DNA of 64,000 nucleotides from Noviherbaspirillum aerium (GTDB lineage Bacteria; Pseudomonadota; Gammaproteobacteria; Burkholderiales; Burkholderiaceae_D): the NCBI RefSeq assembly GCF_008929045.1, contig NZ_VFAH01000020.1, forward strand, positions 43,263 to 107,262, read 5' to 3'. The notes under the pieces are model-generated. The model saw only the letters and a list, made by a program, of their open reading frames with translations, was not told the DNA's origin and searched no databases. Positions 35,624 through 44,642 of the stretch are shown in pieces. Every line of letters begins with the position of its first letter. The stretch's first letter is position 1. The position numbers were made by a program, and so were the translations under genes.

Positions 35624-36610
35624 TTACGCGCGCAATGCAACCCGGCATTTCTGCAACATTGCGTGAGGCTGGTAGGACCGCTTGGTCTGCCGGAAGTTGG
35701 GCAGCCCAATATCCTGTTCGAAGTTGATCCATGCAATATCCTGCGCCTGCATGCAGTAGTGATGGAACATGTATTGGTAGATGCCCTTGTAGCGGTCGCT
35801 TCCCTTGGCAAAGCGCATCGCGGCGGTGCCCGCACTGAGTCGTTGCGCGATGATGAATCCGGCCGGGTCCCCGTTGGCGTAGTAGATCCGGGCGTCAAAG
35901 CCGAAACGCCCGATCAGTTGCAGCGCCTCGCGGCAGGCCGATTCATCGGCCTCGCCCTGCGCTTTATCCTTGTCCTGCATCCAGGCTGCGAGCAGCGACT
36001 CGGCGTCGCCAATGCGATCAGGGCCCAGGGGATGCGCGGTGACCTGCCATTGCCGCAACAAATGCTGCATCAGCTGGCGCTTCTTGCGCAGCAGCTCGCC
36101 GCGATAGTCACGGAAGTTCTGTGCCGCATACAGGTAGTCGTCATCGTCTTCGCATTGCGTGACAGTAAACAGCGACGGATCGAGCGCGGCTGCAGTGGAT
36201 GCCGGAACCGGGAAGAAGCAATCATGCTCACGTAACAAGTCTTGAAGTACGGCGACTGGTGCCGCGTAGAGGTCGAACAGCGGCATCAGGTGGCGCACGC
36301 CGTCATAGGTGACGCCGGCCACGCACGGCCAGGGTCCACGCAAGAAGCGATAGGCGTGGGCACGGCGGAAAAGATAGAGATTGGAAAACGCAAACTCCGA
36401 CAGGCAGGCACTCCCCAGACGCTCACGCAAGGGCAACAGCATTCCGTCGATTTCCTCGCTGTGTTCCAGTGCCAGCGGCAGGCCGAAATCGACTTGCGCG
36501 GCAGCGACCGTAGCCAACACGCTCGGCAATCTCAATAACGCACCGCGCGCACTCCCGGCGCCGGTCCATCCGCCGGCGGTCCGGCGAAACATTGAGCAAT
36601 CGGCAGCCAT
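35624..36610 (-). CDS. DUF2156 / GNAT-like protein
   Basis: Up to 328 residues. Two acetyltransferase-like lobes are typical: 'LSEFAFSNLYLFRRAHAYRF' in the first and 'YLYAAQNFRDYRGELLRKKR' leading to 'PAGFIIAQRLSAGTAAMRFA' and 'WINFEQDIGLPNFRQTKRSY' in the second. This fits DUF2156, related to the C-terminal domain of lysylphosphatidylglycerol synthase. The ATG at 36610 makes a 79-base overlap with the upstream gene. A GTG at 36520 would remove it and still keep the first conserved block, so the start is open. Substrate unknown; an acyl-CoA ligand is possible given the setting. Confidence 0.75.
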   Translation of the reverse strand: MAADCSMFRRTAGGWTGAGSARGALLRLPSVLATVAAAQVDFGLPLALEHSEEIDGMLLPLRERLGSACLSEFAFSNLYLFRRAHAYRFLRGPWPCVAGVTYDGVRHLMPLFDLYAAPVAVLQDLLREHDCFFPVPASTAAALDPSLFTVTQCEDDDDYLYAAQNFRDYRGELLRKKRQLMQHLLRQWQVTAHPLGPDRIGDAESLLAAWMQDKDKAQGEADESACREALQLIGRFGFDARIYYANGDPAGFIIAQRLSAGTAAMRFAKGSDRYKGIYQYMFHHYCMQAQDIAWINFEQDIGLPNFRQTKRSYQPHAMLQKCRVALRA

Positions 36611-37329
36611 TCAGCACCGGCTCCCGCGTATTCCAGGCCGGTATCTCGTACGTTGCGCCGCTGCGTGACAACCAGGCAAAAGTCTTCCGCGCTGCCGCGC
36701 ACAAAGTCGGTGTCGGAGGGAGCGTTCCATGTCCACGCCTCGCCGTCCGGCGCCTGCAGCACGATATACGGCGCCACCGGAGGCACCGGCAACTTGCGGT
36801 TGACGAAGGTCCAGCCAAAGGTAGTAACGCCGATATGGGCGATATGACGCAAGCGGCCGGTAAGCGGGCGGCGCGCCGGCACGCTGTCATAGACATCCTG
36901 GCCGTGCGCCCAGGTTTCCATCAGGCGTGCGGTCGCAAACGATCGCGCGCTCATGGTCGGGCCGTACCACGGCAGGCGTGCCTTCGGATCGAGTCCGGCC
37001 AGCGCCGCCACCAGCGCCTGGTAACGCACGCGCCAGACCTGCAGCAGTTGCGCACCGTCGAGATGACCGAAACGTTCACGGGCAATCTGGCTGATTTCCT
37101 TGCCGCTTTCCTGTTCGGCCATCAGCGCCCTGGTACCGGCGGCAAACGCTTCGGCGTCGGTCGCTGCAAGCAGGCCGGTCTCGTCGAAGTAGCAGAGGTG
37201 AGCGATTTCATCCCATGGCGTCCAGCCGTAGAACTGCGTCCTGCGCTGCCACTGCTCCGGGCTCAGCGTGGCACACAGCGCGGCAAGTGCATCGTACTCG
37301 GCGAGCAGATCTGCGCAGAGGTCTTTCAT
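36532..37329 (-). CDS. DinB-like metal-binding protein (TIGR03084 type)
   Basis: A 265-residue protein with a four-helix DinB/maleylpyruvate isomerase-type N-terminal domain. Probable metal ligands are His in 'WDEIAHLCYFDE' and in 'METWAHGQDVYD', the pattern of the TIGR03084 family. The second half ('LQAPDGEAWTWNAPSDTDFV') is a small beta domain like that of the mycothiol-dependent isomerases. Its reaction is unknown, though the family is often found near acyl-CoA genes. It lies 23 bases after a crotonase gene and overlaps the DUF2156 gene. Confidence 0.82.
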   Translation of the reverse strand: MKDLCADLLAEYDALAALCATLSPEQWQRRTQFYGWTPWDEIAHLCYFDETGLLAATDAEAFAAGTRALMAEQESGKEISQIARERFGHLDGAQLLQVWRVRYQALVAALAGLDPKARLPWYGPTMSARSFATARLMETWAHGQDVYDSVPARRPLTGRLRHIAHIGVTTFGWTFVNRKLPVPPVAPYIVLQAPDGEAWTWNAPSDTDFVRGSAEDFCLVVTQRRNVRDTGLEYAGAGAEWLPIAQCFAGPPADGPAPGVRAVRY

Positions 37330-37352
37330 GCTGTCTCCTGTTGTTCTCGTAT

Positions 37353-38135
37353 TCAGCGGCCACGAAATACGGGGCTGCGTTTTTCCATGAAGGCGCGCAC
37401 GCCTTCGCGGCCGTCCCGACTCCCGGCGCTGGCGATCATGTAGCCCGCTTCGAGCGCCAACTGCTCCTGCAGGCTGCGCGTACCGGCGCCATCAACCAGC
37501 TGCTTGATGCGTCCGAAGGAAGCGGTGGCTCCGGCGGCAAGCCGGGCAGCCAGTGCGCACGCCTCCTCGGCCAACCGGTCATCTGGATACACTGCGTCAA
37601 CCAGTCCGAGCGCGAGGCATTCCTCGGCGCCGACGGGCTCATTGAGAAAAAGAATGCGCTTGGCCTGGGCAGCCCCCGCGCGCCGCGCCAGTTGCCACGA
37701 CGCACCGAGGTCTGGTGACAGGCCGATCGCGGAGTACCCGCCTCGCAGTTTCATCGATTGCGAAGCCAGCACGATGTCGCCACACAGGGCAAGCCCGATA
37801 CCCCCGCCCCCGGCCGGGCCGTTGACCGCGGTGATGACGGGACAGGGAAGCTCCGCCGGTCGCGATACCGCCGCATGCAGTCGCGGTATTCCCGCCTGCA
37901 TAAGCGCCGACAGGTCAGCAGCGTGGAGCATTTCGTCGATGTCGCCGCCGACGCAAAACTTTTTGCCGCTGCCGGTGAGCACCACCGCGCGCACGGCATC
38001 CTGCGCCCTGAGCTTATCGACGACTGCGACAAGCGCCATGCCGGAGGTCTCGTTAATGGAATTGCCGGCATCGGGACGGTTCAGCGTAATGGTGGCAACG
38101 CCGTCGCTCAGGTCGAACAGCACGGGATCGAACAA
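37353..38135 (-). CDS. Enoyl-CoA hydratase/isomerase family protein without the usual Glu pair
   Basis: A 260-residue crotonase with the oxyanion region 'GKKFCVGGDIDEML' and 'NGPAGGGGIGLALCGDIVLA'. The first catalytic Glu is lacking (GGIGLAL), and the second site reads 'YSAIGLSPDLGASWQLARR', with Asp where isomerase-type members have it. It may be an isomerase rather than a hydratase. The start is a TTG at 38135 with AAAGGAG at good spacing. It is the first gene of the leftward run that leads into the Atu-type cluster. Confidence 0.85.
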   Translation of the reverse strand: MFDPVLFDLSDGVATITLNRPDAGNSINETSGMALVAVVDKLRAQDAVRAVVLTGSGKKFCVGGDIDEMLHAADLSALMQAGIPRLHAAVSRPAELPCPVITAVNGPAGGGGIGLALCGDIVLASQSMKLRGGYSAIGLSPDLGASWQLARRAGAAQAKRILFLNEPVGAEECLALGLVDAVYPDDRLAEEACALAARLAAGATASFGRIKQLVDGAGTRSLQEQLALEAGYMIASAGSRDGREGVRAFMEKRSPVFRGR

Positions 38136-38346
38136 GTTTCACTCCTTTGAATGGTCGCAGCCAGCATACCGAAAAGAATGGGCGCGGTCTTGCGTTAAAT
38201 GGCTACACTGAAGCCGGGCAAGCCTGCGCATAACGGTGGTAATGCCTTCGTCCTTGCTCCTTCTCTGTCAACTAGCCCCCTCTTGTCGAATGCTACGGAG
38301 AGCGCACACTGTGCCGGGTGCGTGAAAAATGGGTGCCACAGAAATA

Positions 38347-39454
38347 GGACTTACGCAAAAAGTTAATGTTTTTGAGAATGACGTAAACCCAAAACGGGTT
38401 AAAAATCTGTACATTGCCGGGGATTACGACGACACGCGCGACGCGACTGGATTACTGCCAATACCTGCTGGTGAGCCAGATCAACTACACCATCACGAAC
38501 TACGCGGCCCATACGCCAAACCAGATGAGCCACGATGCGATCAATCGCTACCTGCGCGAGGACCGGCTGACGTCACGGCTGGTATGGGAACATGCTCGTT
38601 CGCAGATTCAATCCTCGCCGTATGGTTATGTGATTTTCGACGACACCGGGCTGGACAAGAACTTCTCGCACAAGATCGAACTGGTGCGGCTGCAGTTTCC
38701 CGGCAACGCGCACGGTTTGATCAAGGGCATCGGCCTGGTCAACTGCGTGTACGTCAATCACGAGACGGGGCAATACTGGGTGATCGATTTTACCGCATCT
38801 ACGATCCGGAACGGGACGGCAAGAGCAAGCTTGACCATGTGCAGGACATGCTCACGCAGATCGTGCAGCACAAGCAGTTGCCGTTTCATGCGGTCCTCAT
38901 GGATACCTGGTATGCGACCAGGGAGCTGATGCTGTTCATCGATTCCCTCCACAAGATTTACTACTGCCGGCTCAAGGACAACCGGCAGGCCGACGATTCC
39001 GGCGGCGACGCTCCGTATCGCCGGGTCGATGAACTGGCGTGGACCAGCCACGAATAGGCGCATGGCAATCTCGTCAAGATCAAGGATTACCCGAAAGACT
39101 ACAAGGTGAAACTGTTCCGGGTCGCGGTTGCCACCTACCGCACGGACTGGGTCGTCACCAACGATCTGGCTCAGGATTCGGACACTGCCGTACAACAGGC
39201 GGGCGGCATGCGCTGGAAGACGAGCAGTTTCACCGCGAACTCAAGCAAACCACCGGCATCGAAAAAACCAGTGCCGCAAGGCACACATCCAGCGCAATCA
39301 TATCGTCTGCGCCATGCTCGTCTGGCTCCGCTTGACCGACCTCGCACGCCAAACCCAACAAACCGTCTACCGCATCAAGCACGGACTGCTCGACAACTAC
39401 CCCCCCGTCAGCAGCTCAAAAATCCTTCCGTCAAGATGCGCTTTGCGTAAGTCC
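38347..39454 (+). mobile_element. IS701-like element, defective (copy 1)
   Basis: The ends are GGACTTACGCAAA and its exact complement TTTGCGTAAGTCC, 1108 bases apart. No direct target duplication flanks it ('AATA' left, 'GATA' right). The transposase inside is dead. The right-hand 493 bases recur at 44070-44562. I assign the IS701 group from memory of the protein sequence. Confidence 0.75.
38414..39450 (+). pseudogene. IS701-like transposase with several lesions
   Basis: It begins in one frame ('RLDYCQYLLVSQINYTITNY', 'MSHDAINRYLREDRL', 'YVIFDDTGLDKNFSHKIELV'). It shifts near 38795 to another ('FYRIYDPERDGKSKLDHVQD', 'VLMDTWYATRELMLFIDSLH', 'YYCRLKDNRQADDSGG'), meets a TAG at 39055 after 'WTSHE', and shifts again to reach 'DEQFHRELKQTTGIEKTS' and 'HIQRNHIVCAMLVWLRLTDL'. 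At least three frame changes plus one stop make it inactive. Confidence 0.8.
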
Positions 39455-39472
39455 GATATGCGTTTATCCGAC

Positions 39473-39505
39473 TGACGCCGTGGCCCTGCCTGCTGCACGG
39501 CGTCA
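39473..39505 (-). terminator. Strong stem-loop after TRAP receptor gene
   Basis: Perfect 10-base arms TGACGCCGTG (39473-39482) and CACGGCGTCA (39496-39505) with a 13-base loop lie 12 bases past the stop of the leftward DctP gene. There is no T-run after it, so it may protect the mRNA 3' end or terminate weakly. Confidence 0.5.
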
Positions 39506-39516
39506 CTTGTCGTAGG

Positions 39517-40674
39517 TTACATTCCGTGCTTGTTCACGTCGACCTTGGAATAGATCTCCTTCCAGTACAGCTCACCCAACTGTTCCATGCTTTCGACCGG
39601 CTGGACCAGACCGACCCATTTCTGCAGAATCGGACGGAAGGTGCTGAGCATCTCCTCGCCGCGCTTGACGCCATGCTTCTCCGCGAAATACTGCGCAATC
39701 GCGCCCATGTCCTTTTCAATAAAGGCTTGTGTCTTACGCACAAGGGCTGGATCCGCCTCATGCATGCGCACACCTTTTTTCTTCGCTTGCTCTAGGATCT
39801 CGTTTTCCTTCTGCTGATATATCCATGGCGTGTAAGCCCCGCCTTCGGCTGACGCGCGCAGGAAGGCCTTGCGGTCTTCCGCGCTCAGACTGCGCCAGGC
39901 GTTTACGTTCATGTTGAAACCGGCAGAGGCGAACACGCCGCCCGGCACTGCCATCGTGATATCGGAAATGACGTCCATCAGACCGAAGTTGTGGATTTCG
40001 GGTGTCGAAAGAATCAGGCAATCGACTACGCCCTGTCCCAGCGCCTCGCGCATTTCGTTACCGGTCATCGTCACTGGCGTGGCGCCGATGGCTGTGGACC
40101 ACCGTGACCAGTTGGCCGCACCCGCACGCAGGCGTTTGCCCTTCAACTCCGCTTCGTTTCGTACTGGCTTGTTGCACAACAGGCCGAAGGACGAGCCACC
40201 GACATGGCCTGTATAAACCGCTTTCTGCTGCGCAAACTCCTGATGGCACTCCGGGCAACTGAAGAAGGTGAACTCGGTAACCGCGCCGGCGAAGGCCGAT
40301 GCCTCCTTGCCGCGCACATCCTCGCCCATCAGCCGCAGCATCATTGAGGCTTCCGTCACTAGGTTGGTGTGCGGGTACTCGGCTGGGAAATAAGGGGTAA
40401 GCACGAAGCCGATGTCGGCAATGCCGTCGCGCAGGCCGGCCGAGGTCTCGGCCATGTTCAGTAAAGTCAGTGGAAAAACGCGCACGCTATGGCGTCCCTG
40501 CGTGTACTTCGCCACGCGCTTGGCATAGTCCTCAGCCATTTTGACGTTGTAGGACCCGGGCGGGAACCCGATCGCATATTTGAACTGCTTGGCCGACGCG
40601 GTTCCACCGATCATCGTGGCACCGCACAGCAATGCGGCCACGATTAACCTGGGAATGTAGGCTAAAAATTGCAT
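39517..40674 (-). CDS. TRAP transporter substrate-binding protein (DctP family), copy 1
   Basis: A 385-residue periplasmic receptor. The signal peptide runs to about residue 28 ('IVAALLCGATMIGGTASA'). The mature start 'KQFKYAIGFPPGSYNVKMAE' and 'LLNMAETSAGLRDGIADIGF' fit DctP-type receptors that bind carboxylates. 'AAGKRLRAGAANWSRW'-like and 'CLILSTPEIHNFGLMDV' segments form the ligand cleft. An unusual CPECH lies at residues 140-144 (CxxCH). AAGGAG precedes the ATG. It stands alone, without permease genes, but is very like the two receptors at 57.7-60.1 kb, whose permeases it may share. Confidence 0.92.
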   Translation of the reverse strand: MQFLAYIPRLIVAALLCGATMIGGTASAKQFKYAIGFPPGSYNVKMAEDYAKRVAKYTQGRHSVRVFPLTLLNMAETSAGLRDGIADIGFVLTPYFPAEYPHTNLVTEASMMLRLMGEDVRGKEASAFAGAVTEFTFFSCPECHQEFAQQKAVYTGHVGGSSFGLLCNKPVRNEAELKGKRLRAGAANWSRWSTAIGATPVTMTGNEMREALGQGVVDCLILSTPEIHNFGLMDVISDITMAVPGGVFASAGFNMNVNAWRSLSAEDRKAFLRASAEGGAYTPWIYQQKENEILEQAKKKGVRMHEADPALVRKTQAFIEKDMGAIAQYFAEKHGVKRGEEMLSTFRPILQKWVGLVQPVESMEQLGELYWKEIYSKVDVNKHGM

Positions 40675-41149
40675 TTAAGTCTCCTTGGGGTGGGTTCAGC
40701 AAAATAGTCACGCGGCACGCGTGTCCGAGAGCGCTTCGAAGGCCGTATGCAAGCCCACTCACACTGCCTTTAGAGCAGGGCATCTGGTGTATTGCCTTGA
40801 ACGTGCCAGTGTCGCCTAATCCTTGCACGCATCGGGTGGCTTGCCGCACTACTTCAGCATGACGGGTTCGCTCATAGTGTTTTCCGCTCGGCTTATGGAA
40901 AGCCCCCAAACTACCAAGGTCTGTCGTTCACAGCTTGCGTCAAGTTGCTGCCCTCGTCACGCCAGCGCCGCGTGCAGTCCTTCCAGACTGCGTTGCAGCC
41001 CACGTTGGCGCATTACTTGATACCGCGCTGCGCTGTGCATGTCAGCTAATTGACACAAGACCTGACCATGTGGCCTGCCTTACCGTGACGGGTGCAAGCG
41101 CGACAGCGCGCAATTTCCGCCGCCCTAACCCATACCATGGAGAACAAGC
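40675..41149. other. Intergenic stretch between divergent genes
   Basis: About 475 bases separate the leftward TRAP receptor from the rightward ligase. I see no gene. The region must hold the promoters of both genes, but no clear operator or paired -35/-10 set could be recognised. A GGAG lies before the ligase ATG. Confidence 0.4.
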
Positions 41150-42754
41150 ATGCCCCAACGCGATGACCCACCTATCTCCCCCCTCGAGCGCAACCTGGTC
41201 GAACGGGTCAATGTTGCCGACATCCTGACCCGTTCGGCCGACCTGTACCCGGAAAAGGTAGCGGTAATTGAGGGCGAACAGCGCCTCACCTACGAAGATT
41301 TTGATCGCCAAGTTACCCGGCTCGGCCATGCGCTGCTCGGATGCGGGCTGGCGTCCCAAGACGTGGTTGCGGTCATGGCCCGCAACGCCACTGAACTGTT
41401 ACTGACCTATTTCGCCTGTGCGCGTGCCGGGCTGATATGCGCGCCGGTCAACCTGGGTTTGCGTCCTTCGGAAATAGCGTACTGTTTGCGCGACGCGGGT
41501 ACCCGGGTGATGATTGCCGACGCGTCGCTGTCCGAACTGGCGACGGCTACGCGCGCTGAGGAGCTGCCCGCGCTGCGCCAGGTTTTTTGGTTCGGCAGTA
41601 CACCGGCCGCTGGCCTGCCGGTTGGGGATGGACGTTTCGAAGACTTGCTTGCGCGCGGCAAGGATGAAGCGCTGGAAGTCCTTGTCCATGAACGCGAGGC
41701 CGTGCAGTTGCTCTACACCAGCGGCACGACAGCGCTGCCCAAGGGCGTGCTGACCAGTCACCTTGCTGTCACCATGGCCGGCCTTTCCAATGCCATTGGC
41801 CACCGTTGCACGCCGGAAGTCGTAACCCTGGTAGCGCTGCCCCTCTTCCATTGTGCGGTACTCAACTCGATCACGATCCCCGTACTCATCGTTGGTGGCA
41901 CGGTCGTATTGGCGCAGGGATTCGAACCTCATCAGGCCGCGCGCCTGCTGGAAGAGCATGCGATACAGCTGGTAGTACTGCTGCCGATGATGTACGGATT
42001 GATGCTGAGCGACCCTGAACTGAAGGAGCGGCGCTTTCCGGCGATGCGGCGCGCGATGTATGCCATGGCACCGCTGCCCGAAGAAGGCCTGCGCCAGATC
42101 CACGCCATGTTCCCGAATGCCGACGTGGTACTGGGTTCGGGACAGACCGAGTTCACACCGGCCACTTGCATGCAACGTCCCGAGCACCAGTGGTCTAAGG
42201 CTGCGACCTGGGGCACAGCCACGGCCATGACGCGCGTGGCTATCATGGATGGACAGGGACGGCTGCTACCGCGCGGCGAAACCGGCGAAATCGTCTATCG
42301 CGGCCCACAAGTAATGAACGGTTATCTTAATTTGCCAGGCGAGAGTGTCGCCGCATTCAGGCATGGCTGGTTTCACAGCGGCGATGTCGCCCACATGGAT
42401 GAAGACGGAGCAATCTGGTTCAAGGACCGCTACAAGGACGTGATCAAGACCGGCGGCGAAAACGTGGCCTCCATCGAAGTCGAGCGCTGCCTGCTGGAGC
42501 ATCCGGCCGTTGCAGAGGCTGCGGTAATCGGTGCTCCGCATGCACGCTGGGGCGAAGCCATCACCGCGGTGGTGATACTGGGACGGGGCCATTCGGTGGA
42601 AGAACATACGCTCATCGCTCATTGCAGGGAGCGCTTGGCCGGCTTCAAGGTGCCCAAAGCGGTGGTCTTCGTGCGCGAGTTTCCGCGCACCGGCACAGGA
42701 AAAATACAGAAGAACGTGATCCGCTCGCAGTTGAAGGATCTCTACCAGCAATAA
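41150..42754 (+). CDS. AMP-forming acyl-CoA ligase
   Basis: A 534-residue ANL ligase with 'LLYTSGTTALPKGVLTSH' (P-loop with Ala-Leu in place of Gly-Lys), 'VLGSGQTEFTPATCMQRP' (A5 region), 'WFHSGDVAHMDEDGAIWFKD' and 'GTGKIQKNVIRSQLKDLY' with the adenylation Lys. It activates a carboxylic acid to its CoA ester. It is the only rightward ligase and stands next to an orphan TRAP receptor, which may bring in its substrate. A decayed crotonase gene follows in the opposite direction. Substrate unknown. Confidence 0.92.
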   Translation: MPQRDDPPISPLERNLVERVNVADILTRSADLYPEKVAVIEGEQRLTYEDFDRQVTRLGHALLGCGLASQDVVAVMARNATELLLTYFACARAGLICAPVNLGLRPSEIAYCLRDAGTRVMIADASLSELATATRAEELPALRQVFWFGSTPAAGLPVGDGRFEDLLARGKDEALEVLVHEREAVQLLYTSGTTALPKGVLTSHLAVTMAGLSNAIGHRCTPEVVTLVALPLFHCAVLNSITIPVLIVGGTVVLAQGFEPHQAARLLEEHAIQLVVLLPMMYGLMLSDPELKERRFPAMRRAMYAMAPLPEEGLRQIHAMFPNADVVLGSGQTEFTPATCMQRPEHQWSKAATWGTATAMTRVAIMDGQGRLLPRGETGEIVYRGPQVMNGYLNLPGESVAAFRHGWFHSGDVAHMDEDGAIWFKDRYKDVIKTGGENVASIEVERCLLEHPAVAEAAVIGAPHARWGEAITAVVILGRGHSVEEHTLIAHCRERLAGFKVPKAVVFVREFPRTGTGKIQKNVIRSQLKDLYQQ

Positions 42755-42878
42755 GCATCGAAAGGATGTCGGTGCAGCGGCCGGCATCCCTGCTTTCCGA
42801 CAGCCGCGCCGCCGCAAGCAGGACGCGACCCTGCGCGGCAAGGTCTAGCGGCCGTATGCGCTCGGGAACGAACCGGCT

Positions 42879-43143
42879 TTAGCGCCCACGCCAGACCGAC
42901 GCCCGCTTCTCCGCGAATGCACGTGCGCCTTCCTGTGCATCTTCCAAGTGGACGACCGGATCGGCAATGGAAACCTGAAGTTAGAACATGCGATCGACCG
43001 GCCAGCTGGCCGACTCATTCGTGATGCGCTTGCTTGCATCCACGGCCAGCGGCACATCTCAACGATGCTGCGTGCCAATCCGAGAGCGGCCTCAAGCGCC
43101 ATCCCTTTACTCAGCAGTTGCCAATATAGGCGACAGATGGAGC
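42879..43143 (-). pseudogene. Crotonase C-terminal remnant
   Basis: Reading leftward, 'EAALGLARSIVE' in one frame continues in another as 'PLAVDASKRITNESASWPVD', meets TAA after 'RMF', and resumes as 'IADPVVHLEDAQEGARAFAE' and 'KRASVWRGR' before the natural stop. This is the usual end of an enoyl-CoA hydratase. The N-terminal two thirds are missing, and the remnant ends just before the inserted IS701-like copy at 43181. Confidence 0.78.
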
Positions 43144-43216
43144 GTTAAAGAATGAGCGAACAAGCTCCTATTTTTTAATAGGACTTACGCAAAAAGTTAA
43201 TGTTTTTGAGAATGAC

Positions 43217-44069
43217 GAGCTGATTTCATAAATACCTTCGAAGTAGGATCATGGCGAGGGCAAGATGAACAAAGGCGGTGTAATGCTCAACGCACCGGTC
43301 CCATCGGGTAAGCACGCGCTTGAACTTATTAAGCCATGCGAAAGTGCGTTCGATTTTCCAGCGCCTGGTGTAACGCCGCAGCGCTCGCCCGTCCTGGGTC
43401 ACTGCTTTCTTCCGGTTGCGCTTATGCGGTGCGATCAGTTCAATACCGTGCTGTGCCAGTCTTTGATCGAGCGGATCACTGTCGTAGGCGCGATCCCCAA
43501 TAAGTCGTCGGGGTCGTCCCATGGTGACGGTTTCATCGATGGTAGCCTCGACAAGGGTGACTTCATGTGGACTAGCAGAAGCCGTGTGCACGGCGAGTGG
43601 AAGACCATGAGCGTCTGCAATAACCATGAGCTTCGACCCTTTGCCCCGCTTGGTCTTTCCCACTTTAGGCCCCCTTTTTTTGCCACCACGAAGGTGCCGT
43701 CGATGAAGCATTCCGATAAATCGATTTTTCCCGCTTCTTGCAGGTGCCGGGCCAGCGCTTCGAGTATCTGCCGCATGACGCCGGCTTTCACCCAACGACT
43801 AAAGCGCCTGAAGCAGGTCGAACCGGAAGGAAACCGGTCGGGAAGATCGGCCCAGCATGCACCGGTACGCAATACCCATAAAATACCGTTGAGCACGGCG
43901 CGGTCACTATGCACTTCAGGTCGGCCACGTCCGTCTGCCCGTCGTACGATGACTGGAATGAGCGACTCGAGGACTGCCCATTGTTCATCGGTAAGTTCTT
44001 CTCTTCGCGCCATGATGAAACCTCTTCATGCCGAAAAAAACATTGACTACCTATTAATAAAATGAGTTC
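43217..44069 (-). mobile_element. IS5-family element (two-frame transposase type)
   Basis: 853 bases with related inverted ends (GAGCTGATTTCATAAATA against GAACTCATTTTATTAATA, imperfect). It lies inside the deleted IS701-like copy. No matching short duplication is seen at its ends, in line with an adjacent deletion after insertion. Confidence 0.72.
43226..44013 (-). CDS. IS5-family transposase, two overlapping frames with probable -1 frameshift
   Basis: Frame A starts at 44013 ('MARREELTDEQWAVLESLIP', 'LRTGACWADLPDRFPSGSTC', 'ECFIDGTFVVAKKGG'). Frame B overlaps and ends at 43226 ('GPKVGKTKRGKGSKLMVIAD', 'RRLIGDRAYDSDPLD', 'RWKIERTFAWLNKFKRVLTR'). The join lies at seven A residues followed by Gs (43675-43681 on this strand). 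A slip of -1 there gives a full DDE protein, the known mode of this IS5 subgroup. All catalytic blocks are present, so the element may be active. Confidence 0.82.
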
Positions 44070-44562
44070 TACTGCCGGCTCAAGGACAACCGGCAGGCCG
44101 ACGATTCCGGCGGCGACGCTCCGTATCGCCGGGTCGATGAACTGGCGTGGACCAGCCACGAATAGGCGCATGGCAATCTCGTCAAGATCAAGGATTACCC
44201 GAAAGACTACAAGGTGAAACTGTTCCGGGTCGCGGTTGCCACCTACCGCACGGACTGGGTCGTCACCAACGATCTGGCTCAGGATTCGGACACTGCCGTA
44301 CAACAGGCGGGCGGCATGCGCTGGAAGACGAGCAGTTTCACCGCGAACTCAAGCAAACCACCGGCATCGAAAAAACCAGTGCCGCAAGGCACACATCCAG
44401 CGCAATCATATCGTCTGCGCCATGCTCGTCTGGCTCCGCTTGACCGACCTCGCACGCCAAACCCAACAAACCGTCTACCGCATCAAGCACGGACTGCTCG
44501 ACAACTACCCCCCCGTCAGCAGCTCAAAAATCCTTCCGTCAAGATGCGCTTTGCGTAAGTCC
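44070..44562 (+). repeat. 493-base direct repeat of 38962-39454
   Basis: The two stretches have the same length and, by reading, the same sequence, including the shared TAG and shifted end that kill the transposase. They lie in the same direction about 5.1 kb apart and bracket the TRAP receptor, the ligase, a crotonase remnant and the IS5-family element. Recombination between them could delete or amplify that segment. Confidence 0.85.
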
Positions 44563-44642
44563 TAATAAAGACAAAGGGGTTCCCCACCCTGCGCCTCCTC
44601 CCACTCCCGCAACGACAGCCCTTACCCTTGCGAGAGTCCTTC

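Larger units (their letters stand above)
43181..44562 (+). mobile_element. IS701-like element, deleted copy 2, interrupted by an IS5-family element
   Basis: The left 36 bases (43181-43216) and right 493 bases (44070-44562) match copy 1 at 38347-38382 and 38962-39454. The middle 579 bases of copy 1 are missing, and an IS5-family element occupies the site. TAATA flanks both outer ends, a 5-base target duplication. Confidence 0.78.

Noticed and set aside
40675..41149. Possible decayed crotonase tail on the minus strand before the TRAP receptor
   Set aside because: A few residues looked suggestive, but the reading has several stops and no definite motif, so I do not call it.
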